Assembly (NCBI GenBank): GCA_019420585.1
Contig: JAHZGX010000002.1
Location: 1 to 64,000 of the forward strand
Source of the DNA: Prevotellaceae bacterium
Lineage (GTDB): Bacteria; Bacteroidota; Bacteroidia; Bacteroidales; Bacteroidaceae
Direction: 5' to 3'
DNA: 64,000 nucleotides
In this document: positions 52,033 through 60,339 of the stretch, piece by piece
Position numbering within the stretch: the first letter of the stretch is position 1
Layout: each line of letters opens with the position of its first letter
Translations under genes and position numbers: made by a program
Notes under the pieces: model-generated
Databases searched by the model: none
The model's input: the letters and a program-made list of their open reading frames with translations, nothing else
Told to the model about the DNA's origin: nothing

Positions 52033-52174
52033 GTGACAGATGACGGATAATATCTGGTTTTTCTATAAACTTATATATATAGTGAAAATAAAGTGTGCTT
52101 AATTATTAAGCACGGTTTACAAGTAGTATATATAAAAGTTTGCAAAAACAGCGTTTTTGTCTGTCATCTGTCAC
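52033..52174. repeat. Nested palindrome element
   Basis: A 142-bp stretch whose ends are inverted: GTGACAGATGACGGATAA and TTGTCTGTCATCTGTCAC (15 of 18 match). Inside, AAACTTATATATATA faces TATATATAAAAGTTT, and the centre is a perfect 19-base palindrome GTGCTTAATTATTAAGCAC (52095-52113). The design resembles a MITE or a structured regulatory RNA. No gene is encoded. Confidence 0.85.
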
Positions 52175-52200
52175 CTCCCGCACAGGCTTTCCTCCTCCCG

Positions 52201-52276
52201 CAAGTGACTTGGTTACATTTACAAATGACTTGTTTTCAACCCTCAAGTGACTTGGTTACCACTCTTAAGTGACTTG
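52201..52276. repeat. Array of four CAAGTGACTTG-like dyads, ~22-bp period
   Basis: Copies start at 52201, 52222, 52244 and 52266. Three carry AAGTGACTTG and one AAATGACTTG. Each is an 11-base dyad, spaced 21, 22 and 22 bp, two helical turns apart, so a protein binding each would face the same side. The unit differs from the array at 23332, though the geometry is similar. Confidence 0.85.
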
Positions 52277-52455
52277 ATGAATGCCAAGAGACAACCTGCG
52301 GGGCAGCATGGCCAGCAAGCGTAACCCGGCCATGCCCTACTTCCCCAGCGTGAAGGGAGCACATTGCGGATTCCAATCTCAGGTACAACGCTCCGAAGTG
52401 TTAATATATGCTAATAAACCAACCTTAATTCCATCTAATTCCATTTAATTCGAGA

Positions 52456-52483
52456 TTGCCGCCCCGCCTCTGCCATACCTTTG
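52456..52483 (+). promoter_or_regulatory. Promoter for the HU-like remnant
   Basis: TTG at 52456-52458 and TACCTTTG at 52476-52483 give a standard Bacteroidota promoter, about 80 bases upstream of the short frame at 52563. Confidence 0.6.
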
Positions 52484-52562
52484 CACCGTGTCCAAAAGCC
52501 CATTGGCACGTTGTCGCCACGGCCTGTCCGGGAGGCCAAGGGGGTGAGAGAAAAGGGCAGAC

Positions 52563-52964
52563 ATGAAGTACAACCATCAACAACAGTCAAGCACAATGAT
52601 TCAACAGGCCAAGAATCGAAAGACACCGCAGGCATGCAGCAAGTGGTATGCCGCTCCCGTGATTCGCCGAATTGTGGATAAGGAAGCCCACTGGCAGTGC
52701 TGGGAAGTTATCCCGACGAGTCCCAAAACAACAGTGGCCGAACTTCTCAACAAAGTCCGGCCACCATGCAAATTCAGTCCTAAAGAAGAATCACCACACG
52801 TCCTCAGGATTGTTGGGATTATCATACACCTCCTTCGGGCACCACTCCATATAGTCCATGTAGAGTTCCTTCTTGTCAGAATCCATCACACTCTTGAAGC
52901 GCACATAATATGTCTTATTGGGGTCAAGAGTCTGACGCACGATAATGTGTCGGCAGCAACGTGA
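52563..52964 (+). pseudogene. Probable truncated HU-family DNA-binding protein gene
   Basis: The first ~45 codons (TMIQQAKNRKTPQACS, KWYAAPVIRRIVDK) resemble the start of Bacteroidales HU-like proteins, which typically open with a K-NP/PQ segment followed by KWYA.PV...TVD. After that the similarity stops, and the frame runs antisense into the 3' end of the fasciclin gene (from 52791) before ending at 52964. The original stop and most of the fold are lacking, so it is likely broken. A good promoter remains upstream. The family match is by eye. Confidence 0.35.
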
Positions 52965-54938
52965 ATCATCACGGGCAGTAAGGGCAGCGTTACCCTCATG
53001 CACCTCATGGCGTGCACTCTTCATCAGCCCATGGTTACGCAGGTTGTGATCCACCTCACGTATCTCATCCTCATCGCGTCCATCATCGGTTAGGTCTGCC
53101 CAGTCGGCACTCTCACCATAGGAATCCACCAATCCCTTGGTCATGTCAATGGGTATGCCTGCCACAGGAAGATTGTCGGGATCGCTGCCGAAGTATATCT
53201 GCACGATGCCGCGTGCACCTGTAGCCAAAGTCTTGTAACGCAGTTCGTAGGTTCCACGACGCGGCACAGGCGGCAACTGGAACATAATGTCGTAATGGCC
53301 GATGGCCTTCATCTCGTCCTGAGTATAGTTGGCCCAGTTGATTCTGTAGCCGTTGAAATAGATGAAGTCAGTGTCGTCACTCATGATCCACATGTTGCTG
53401 AAGTAACGGTAATGCTTGTCTGCGGGTATGTAGACATGCTGGTAACGGTCCTCTGTTGATTCGGCACGTCGTATGCCGTTGGTGGCGGCCTCGGGGAAGA
53501 GTGCCATGCCGTCAAAGCGTATGCGCTCCCTGTGGAGGTTATCCCTCACCTCGTCATTGTAAGACAGAGGTGCACTGATGGGATAAATACATGCGTTCTC
53601 CACGTCATTGACAACGGTAAGATCATTGGAGCGGTCCACATAAGAACCTTCCTTGTCAGGGTCGCAACTGATTTCGTAACCCGTGCCCCTGATGCCGTTG
53701 TCAAGGTTGGGGAAGCGGTTGAGCCAGACTCCATTGCTGGCTCTGGTCTCAATAATCTTCAGCAGGCGAGGGGCTCCCATGGTGGGATACCACTCCACCA
53801 CGGGGATTGTGTAACGGTAAGGGTTGTTGATGCTATAGCCCAACTCATTGCAGTGATACACAAGTTTATTGGCCTGCAGGCGCATGGGGAGTATGTGGTA
53901 TGTGACCCACTGATAGAGCAGATTCTCGGTGGAAGCGTAGTCGCTGCCCGTGGTGAAGACATCGTCATCAGAATACTGATGGCGGTCAAGTACCCACTGC
54001 ATCACCTGCTGCGGCACATCTTCGGCCTCAGGATCAATGCCCTGCTGCCTCCAGAACTCATCGGTCTCAGCAAAGATGGTGAATCCGTATTTGCGATGCT
54101 CGGGCGCTAAGGCATCGGAATTGCTGTCGCCCGACTTGTCACTGAAACCCTTACTCATGTATTTCTCCAGGTCGGGTATGGCATCGGTCTGGTAAAGCCG
54201 CTCGTAGACTTCGTCCCTCACAGCCGAGAGCGTGTCCATGAGTCCGCATGCCAAAAGGCATTTGGCAAAGGTAAGATACCCGTCTGTCTTCTTTTCAATG
54301 ATATTGCGGAAATAAGCCGCACAGGTCACATCTGTCGGTGCAATGACCTTGTGCATCTGGAAGATCACTCCGTTGATGACCAGAATGTCGCGGTTGTTGA
54401 CATCGATGGGACAGTCGCGGTTGATATATATGCTGTCAGGATAAGCCTCGGGAGAGTAATAGGTGAGTTTCTTGTCGTTGAGGTTGGGCAGAGGAAACTC
54501 GGCATTGTTCTCGGTGGGGAACTGTGCGAGCGTGTAACGCTGCGTCTCAATGTCTCCGCCATCGATAATACTATTCTTGACAATCACCTTGCGGATGGAA
54601 TCCAACTTGGTACTATCAGTAAAGGAATCCCATGAGGGAGAAGTGATGAGCCCTTCGTCAACGAGAGTCTCCAGATAAGCATGTATGGCCTCATTGGTGG
54701 GTGCAAAGCAAGTATAGTTGCCTCTTGCGGTGAGTATCTGATACACCGTAGTGGCCGACACGTCACTCATGGTGACCTTCTTGGTCAATGCCAGGTAATC
54801 GGAGTATGCCTCGTGAGCCTCAAGATAACTGACCATCGTGTGCTCCTTGAAGACATAGCGCGCCGAGGTATCTATATTTTCGGTGCACGAAGTGAGCACC
54901 AGCAGGACGGTCACAAATGAGAAGAGATACTTTCTCAT
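52791..54938 (-). CDS. Fasciclin-domain lipoprotein
   Basis: A 715-residue lipoprotein (MRKYLFSFVTVLLVLTSC, lipobox LTSC). The first ~200 residues form a FAS1 domain: YLALTKKVTMSDVSATTVYQILTARGNYTCFAPTNEA and later DILVINGVIFQMHKVI. A second, degenerate FAS1 region follows (ENLLYQWVTYHILPM...). The rest is beta-rich without a recognised domain and ends ...YMEWCPKEVYDNPNNPEDVW. FAS1 lipoproteins of Bacteroidota are surface adhesins or glycan-binding accessory proteins. It stands 101 bases from the discoidin-repeat gene, separated by a strong terminator. Confidence 0.88.
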   Translation of the reverse strand: MRKYLFSFVTVLLVLTSCTENIDTSARYVFKEHTMVSYLEAHEAYSDYLALTKKVTMSDVSATTVYQILTARGNYTCFAPTNEAIHAYLETLVDEGLITSPSWDSFTDSTKLDSIRKVIVKNSIIDGGDIETQRYTLAQFPTENNAEFPLPNLNDKKLTYYSPEAYPDSIYINRDCPIDVNNRDILVINGVIFQMHKVIAPTDVTCAAYFRNIIEKKTDGYLTFAKCLLACGLMDTLSAVRDEVYERLYQTDAIPDLEKYMSKGFSDKSGDSNSDALAPEHRKYGFTIFAETDEFWRQQGIDPEAEDVPQQVMQWVLDRHQYSDDDVFTTGSDYASTENLLYQWVTYHILPMRLQANKLVYHCNELGYSINNPYRYTIPVVEWYPTMGAPRLLKIIETRASNGVWLNRFPNLDNGIRGTGYEISCDPDKEGSYVDRSNDLTVVNDVENACIYPISAPLSYNDEVRDNLHRERIRFDGMALFPEAATNGIRRAESTEDRYQHVYIPADKHYRYFSNMWIMSDDTDFIYFNGYRINWANYTQDEMKAIGHYDIMFQLPPVPRRGTYELRYKTLATGARGIVQIYFGSDPDNLPVAGIPIDMTKGLVDSYGESADWADLTDDGRDEDEIREVDHNLRNHGLMKSARHEVHEGNAALTARDDSRCCRHIIVRQTLDPNKTYYVRFKSVMDSDKKELYMDYMEWCPKEVYDNPNNPEDVW

Positions 54939-54982
54939 GGATAATGGTTATTTGGGTTATTTATGCTTCTTGGTTTGAAAAC

Positions 54983-55020
54983 ATTCTACCGGCCTCCCTT
55001 TCTCAGGAGGCCGGTAGAAT
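54983..55020 (-). terminator. Terminator of the discoidin-repeat gene
   Basis: A perfect 15-bp stem, ATTCTACCGGCCTCC (54983-54997) with its complement (55006-55020), and an 8-base loop. On the minus strand TGTTTTC follows. Confidence 0.85.
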
Positions 55021-55039
55021 GGAATATCATGTCAAGGGA

Positions 55040-58000
55040 TTACTTCACCAGTACCTTACGGCCGTTGATGATATAGATACCCTTCTGAGCACGGCTTACA
55101 CGCTGTCCAGACAGATTGTAGATGCCCTTCACAACGGGAGCGACAGCCTCATCCACAGAACCGATGGCAGTGGGATAAGTCAATTCGGCATCCTCGGCTT
55201 CGGCCTGCTCGGCAGAAATATACTGCAAATGGCGGATGCTGATGTTGGTACCCTCGGCCACATCAGAGCCAAGGTCGAAGCGCAGCACGTCCTCAAGGTC
55301 ACCGAACGACCACTGCTCCAAGGCAGGAGCAATATAGAAGTACACAGTCTTCCAGTCATTCTGTGCGCTGAACTCATCAGCATCAAGCACCTGCGTGAGG
55401 CTGGGAGTGGGAGTGCCGAAGTAGAAACGGCCTCCTGTCAGGGCAGCATCAGACTTGTACTCGAACTTGAGGACAGTCATGGTGGAGTCAAGTGCCTCGT
55501 AAGGCTCGGCGGCAAGCACATAGGGACGAGCCGTTGCAGCGGTGATGACGTAGGAGAATGGCTCATCCTCGAGATAGTTCATAGTCTCAACGTTAGTCAC
55601 CTTCAGATAACCGGGCCAAGCGGCATAGAGGCTTGCCTTGGCGGCAAGTGCCTCTGCTGCACTATAAGCACCCTCCGTCAGATTTGCCTCCACTATTTCA
55701 ACGTCATCCGAGAGTTTATCGAAATCCTGCTTCTGCAGAGTAGTGTTTTCACTCCACTTGGCATAGACTTTATCCGCAGCCTGTGCAGATACCACATAAG
55801 CATCTTTGGTGGCGTTGATTTGCTCGCAAAGCACAGCGAAGGTATTCATCAGTTCCTCCTTGGCAGCCACGGTGGTAGCGGTCTCGGCAGCAGCAGCGGC
55901 ATCAGCCACAGCACTACGCTCAGCAGCACTGAAATTAGGAGTATGCTTGATGTCAGTAATATCATCAGCAACATATGCAGCAATCACAGCAGCACGCTTT
56001 GCTTGGCAAGCCAATGCGCGGTCATAAGCAGCATTCACGGCATCGTTAGGCTCTGCACCCAGATAGAAGATGCGGGTGTTGCCCATAGAACTCCAGTCAC
56101 CCTTGCCATTGGCATTGTCGGGGGTACCGTCATTCTTCATACCGAAGGTCAGAGTGCCATCGGTCACCTTGGCAACAAGCACATTCTCGTAACGACCAGC
56201 CTTGAAGGCCACGCAACTTCCGTTCACACCCCAGATTACATAACCCACGGTGTCAGTAGCCCACTCGTCCAGAATAACCTTGTCGGGTATACTGCCACTG
56301 ATGTAACAGTTCTCACCATCAATGGCATCTTCCTTCTTCACCATCTCGTCAATCACTGCAGGTGCATATATCTTGGCATCGTTGGCATACACGATGGCAC
56401 GATAGTTGGTGCTGGTAGTGTCGCCGCTGGGACGGAAGGCAGCATTGATGCGAACCTCATAATATCCATCCTTCAGGCCGGAGAGGGTCTGGTTGATGTC
56501 ATAGATGCGCTTGTCGTTGCAGAACTCACCGGCAGACATGCCATTGTAAGTTCCATGAGAATAGGTGGTCTGGCTCCATCCCTCGCCGCCTTCGGCAAGG
56601 CTGGGATCGCTCACCATTGAGGTAATCTCGGTGCCGGCAACATAGCCCTCGGTCACCAAAGCCTTCTTCATAGACTCCATGAACTTGATTTCGTCAAGCA
56701 GGAGAGAATCGTTGAGCTGACGCTCGTCAATGATATAAGTGTAAGAACCGTTGGGATACAAATCCTCAGAAGGATCGATAGCCTCATCGCCCAGGTAGTT
56801 GTTGATTACCTCAAGGGTGGCTCCCTTAACTTCGGGATTCTCGCTCAGGAAGTTTCTCAGAGACTCCGCCGCAGCCATATAGTTCTTATAAGAAGCGGCA
56901 GAAGCCTTGATGCTGTCCTGCAGGTTCTTGATGTTGTCATATACACGGAAGAGAACTTCCATGTTCACACACTCGCCAATCTGATCCACCAGTTCTCCAT
57001 AGGCACCAAGCAGACGCTGTTCGCACACTACGTCTGTGTTGAATTTGTTGGCTTCGTCGATGTAATCACCCTTGATGACCTCAAATTCCTCGGGAGTGCC
57101 GAAGTGCATTTCCTGCATCTGCATGCCGTCGCCACTGTAAGCCTTCTCCACAACCACTTTATAATAAGTGTAGGGCACGGTGGTCTCGCTGCTGAAACCG
57201 AAGAAAGAAGCAGTGTTGTTGGTGGGCTTCAGACGATTCTGTCCCACGTTGGTCTTCTCGTCTACGAGCACCCATCCATCAGCATCCACTGTAGCCTCGC
57301 CATCGCCTTCAAAGTTGGCACCATAAATCTTCCATGTGCCCCAGTTACGGCCGGGAAATTTCTCTGTATCGCCACCGGTGTTCAGTGTATAGAAATAGGG
57401 ATTGACAGGCTCTAGGGTGCGGAAGATAACCCAAGGCAGATTCATGCTGTCGAAAGCGCAGCCCCACTTGGTCTCATAATCGTTGTCAACCAACTTGGCC
57501 CAGTTTTCTCCATCATTATATTTGCCATTACCTGCCAATGTGATGAAGCGTGTGGTCTCCTCGTCCTCAGATGCAGCAATCAGGCTGGACAGATAGGCGG
57601 TCTCATCCTTGATGGCCGTATCATCCAACGGACAGTTTTCCCAGATGTAGGCATAAGTGCCATGCAGGAACTGAACACCGGGAGCCTCGCTCTTGCTGAT
57701 GTATGCATTGACCCACTCACTCACCTTCTGGTAATTCTCAAAATTGCCGGAACGCATCTCCAGTTCGCTGTACACGGAATCATAAGCCGCATAAAGTTCC
57801 ATGCTTGCATTAATCTTGTTCTGGAGATCAGTCAATGTGCTTACGCAAGAGTTGATTTCCTGAATGCTCACACCAGACTTCAGGCTGGCAAGAGTGCTCT
57901 TGTAATCATCTCTGAACGACTTATACGCCTTCACGTCAAGGTCAAACCCAGCCATATCAGCATACTTCTCATTGCGGTAGAGAATGCGGTTGGCATCGTT

Positions 58001-59971
58001 GCCGAACTCGAAGTCAGCCATCTGCTGCGTTGTGCCACCGGCCAAAGACTCCACTTCAATACGGAAGTACTGGTATGCGGTGATCGACGGATTAGAGAGC
58101 GTGAAGTAAGCATCCGTGAAGTTGGCGGCAGGCAACTGGTTGGTACCGATGTTGCTCTTCTCATCAATGAGCACCCAACCGTCAGCCTCACGCTTGGCAT
58201 CACCTTCAGAATCGAAGTTAGCACCGTATATCTTCCAAGTCTTCCAGTTACGGCCGGGATTGCCCTGCGTGTCGTTGGCTGTGGTCAACTTGTAATATGT
58301 GGGCATGATAGGCTCGCTGGCAGCAAAGACAATGTACACAGAAGCATTGTTCGTTGTGCACCACTTGGTTCCCGAGTCGTGGTCAAAGAGAGAACCAGGA
58401 CCTTCGGCCGTGTTGGTCTCCGTACCTTCCAGACTTACGTAAGTGCAGTTGATGGCTCCCTCGGTCATGTCCGAAGCATAGAGTTCAAGCATCTCACTCA
58501 CGTTGCGGGTCTCTGCCTCGATTCCGGCAACGTCCAAAAGGGCGTTTGACATCACGTAAGCATACGAACCATTGGCGTATGTGCTGTTGGGCTCGACGTT
58601 GTCATTCAAATAAGCACCCACAATCTCACGTCCGGCACCAGTAATGCACTCGTGCTGCTCATAGTGAGTCCTGAGAGCATTCACAACATCAGTATAAGCA
58701 TCGTATGCGTTGATGCTAGCCTCAATACCATCCTGCTGGTCAATCAGCGCCGTGTTGATTTCGGTTGCCTCAAAGATATCCGCAGCAGAGTTCAACTCAG
58801 AGAGTTTTGCCTGATAAGCATCCTTGAGCGTCTTCTGGAAAGTCTTCTCAAGGTTGATGGCAGTCAATCTTGCCTGGTACATCTCCTCACGGTCATTGTT
58901 AAACTGGGCTGCATCACCCAAAGACATCTCACTCATCTGCATGTAGCCGCCTCCTGACTGTATGGAAGCAATCTCCACCTTGAAGTACTGATACTTGGTG
59001 GTATTTTCCTCAGAAAGAGTCAGATATACAGCAAAAGAGTTCTTGTCAGGGAGTACCTCCTCGGTCACATGCTTGTCATCAAGCATCACCCAGCCTTCAG
59101 ACTCACGGGTAATCTTGCTCTCGTCAGTCTCTGTAATGCCATAGATACGATAGTACTTCCAGTTACGATGGTTCCACTGGGCATTGTCCGTACCGGTTAC
59201 CAACTTGTAGTAAGTGGGGGCAACAGGGCGGCTTGTCTTGAATATGGCGTATGCGCCTTTGCCGTCCTTACCATAGTCAGCACTCTCATCCATACCAGTC
59301 CCCCACTTCGTGCCGTCATTGCCATCGAAGAGTTTATTCAGGCTCTCACCGCTAGCGTCCCAGCGCGTGCCACCCAGTATGGTATAAGCAAGGGGGGCAG
59401 AATTGAGGAACACCTCGCTGGTGCCGAATCCGAACTCTGCCATCTGCAGCCACACATCCTTCTTGTTGTTGGCAGCGGCAGTAATCTTGATCATGAAGTA
59501 CTGATAAGCAGTAGTGCCATCAGCCTTGTTGAACTTGAAGTCAACACCGGCATTATTTTCTGCGGGAAGCACTTCACCAACACGCGAATCGACCACCGTC
59601 CACTCTGCATCCTCCACAGCCTCTGCATCAGATGCAAAATTAGCGGCCGAGATAGTCCAGTCCTGCCAGTTGCGGTTAGGGTCTGACTTGGTGTCATTTC
59701 CTATTATCAGGAAATAGTCAGCGGGCACGATGGGCTGTGATGTCTTCATGATGACGTAAGCATAAGGCACAGCATCAGTAAAGCAGGAGTGCCCCATCTT
59801 GGTCGATGCCTTCCCATCAACCAACATGGCATAGCCTTCGGTGCCAGTTCCGCCCGTACCACTCAAGGCTGTTATGGTAACAGCCGCATGCACGCTTTGA
59901 CCCGCCAACAGCATCACAGCAGTGATTGCCAGTGCAGAAACAAAGCGCGGAAAAGTAAACGTTCTCTTCAT
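55040..59971 (-). CDS. Giant exported protein with four discoidin-like repeats
   Basis: A 1643-residue secreted protein (signal peptide ending SVHAA). Four F5/8-C-like modules share a 'LVDG/FD....TKWG...P..YKL.TG.D......RNW..W.IYG' core: about 45-185, 190-350, 500-660 and 830-990. Helical segments with LQ..IN...Y. patterns separate them. A later beta domain includes GYVIWGVNGSCVAFKAG. The C-terminus (VKGIYNLSGQRVSRAQKGIYIINGRKVLVK) matches the tail of the CotH protein at 29117 and probably directs surface export. It likely binds glycans or assembles a surface structure. No catalytic motif is seen. Confidence 0.9.
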   Translation of the reverse strand: MKRTFTFPRFVSALAITAVMLLAGQSVHAAVTITALSGTGGTGTEGYAMLVDGKASTKMGHSCFTDAVPYAYVIMKTSQPIVPADYFLIIGNDTKSDPNRNWQDWTISAANFASDAEAVEDAEWTVVDSRVGEVLPAENNAGVDFKFNKADGTTAYQYFMIKITAAANNKKDVWLQMAEFGFGTSEVFLNSAPLAYTILGGTRWDASGESLNKLFDGNDGTKWGTGMDESADYGKDGKGAYAIFKTSRPVAPTYYKLVTGTDNAQWNHRNWKYYRIYGITETDESKITRESEGWVMLDDKHVTEEVLPDKNSFAVYLTLSEENTTKYQYFKVEIASIQSGGGYMQMSEMSLGDAAQFNNDREEMYQARLTAINLEKTFQKTLKDAYQAKLSELNSAADIFEATEINTALIDQQDGIEASINAYDAYTDVVNALRTHYEQHECITGAGREIVGAYLNDNVEPNSTYANGSYAYVMSNALLDVAGIEAETRNVSEMLELYASDMTEGAINCTYVSLEGTETNTAEGPGSLFDHDSGTKWCTTNNASVYIVFAASEPIMPTYYKLTTANDTQGNPGRNWKTWKIYGANFDSEGDAKREADGWVLIDEKSNIGTNQLPAANFTDAYFTLSNPSITAYQYFRIEVESLAGGTTQQMADFEFGNDANRILYRNEKYADMAGFDLDVKAYKSFRDDYKSTLASLKSGVSIQEINSCVSTLTDLQNKINASMELYAAYDSVYSELEMRSGNFENYQKVSEWVNAYISKSEAPGVQFLHGTYAYIWENCPLDDTAIKDETAYLSSLIAASEDEETTRFITLAGNGKYNDGENWAKLVDNDYETKWGCAFDSMNLPWVIFRTLEPVNPYFYTLNTGGDTEKFPGRNWGTWKIYGANFEGDGEATVDADGWVLVDEKTNVGQNRLKPTNNTASFFGFSSETTVPYTYYKVVVEKAYSGDGMQMQEMHFGTPEEFEVIKGDYIDEANKFNTDVVCEQRLLGAYGELVDQIGECVNMEVLFRVYDNIKNLQDSIKASAASYKNYMAAAESLRNFLSENPEVKGATLEVINNYLGDEAIDPSEDLYPNGSYTYIIDERQLNDSLLLDEIKFMESMKKALVTEGYVAGTEITSMVSDPSLAEGGEGWSQTTYSHGTYNGMSAGEFCNDKRIYDINQTLSGLKDGYYEVRINAAFRPSGDTTSTNYRAIVYANDAKIYAPAVIDEMVKKEDAIDGENCYISGSIPDKVILDEWATDTVGYVIWGVNGSCVAFKAGRYENVLVAKVTDGTLTFGMKNDGTPDNANGKGDWSSMGNTRIFYLGAEPNDAVNAAYDRALACQAKRAAVIAAYVADDITDIKHTPNFSAAERSAVADAAAAAETATTVAAKEELMNTFAVLCEQINATKDAYVVSAQAADKVYAKWSENTTLQKQDFDKLSDDVEIVEANLTEGAYSAAEALAAKASLYAAWPGYLKVTNVETMNYLEDEPFSYVITAATARPYVLAAEPYEALDSTMTVLKFEYKSDAALTGGRFYFGTPTPSLTQVLDADEFSAQNDWKTVYFYIAPALEQWSFGDLEDVLRFDLGSDVAEGTNISIRHLQYISAEQAEAEDAELTYPTAIGSVDEAVAPVVKGIYNLSGQRVSRAQKGIYIINGRKVLVK

Positions 59972-60246
59972 CTTGGTTTTGTTTTTGTGTTAAAAATGAA
60001 TATATGTTAATATCTTTATTCTCACATTGCCCGATCCCGTGCTTCACGGCAGGCTTCTCCTGCCCTCGCATATGCTTCCGGCACCCACAGCAAAGACAAC
60101 CATAGCCTCAACGCACTTCTCCTCACGCTCATTTGCGCAGAAGAAACGTCTCTGTAAATGAACAATCGCTGTCTGAGTTATGTATTCTGACCATTGCAAT
60201 CTGGCATACAGTTCATTCCACGAGGGGAAATCCAACCGTCAAGACA

Positions 60247-60254
60247 CAAAGTTA
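60247..60254 (-). promoter_or_regulatory. Possible -7 box upstream of the discoidin-repeat gene
   Basis: TAACTTTG on the minus strand, 276 bases before the start codon of the discoidin-repeat gene, is the only good match in the 368-bp gap. It would imply a long leader. Nothing else is visible in that gap. Confidence 0.35.
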
Positions 60255-60339
60255 ACAAACAAAGTTCTCTGTCTTTTACACCTCCAGGCACTTTCACGTG
60301 CGATTTAACTTAATTTAACTCTGTCGGCTTTGTTTACCT

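Noticed and set aside
52201..52276. CRISPR array
   Set aside because: Repeats are only 11 bases with 10-11-base gaps, far shorter than CRISPR repeats and spacers.
54917..56620. A 567-codon plus-strand frame opposite the discoidin-repeat gene
   Set aside because: Antisense of the 1643-residue gene; composition is typical of a shadow frame and no promoter lies upstream.
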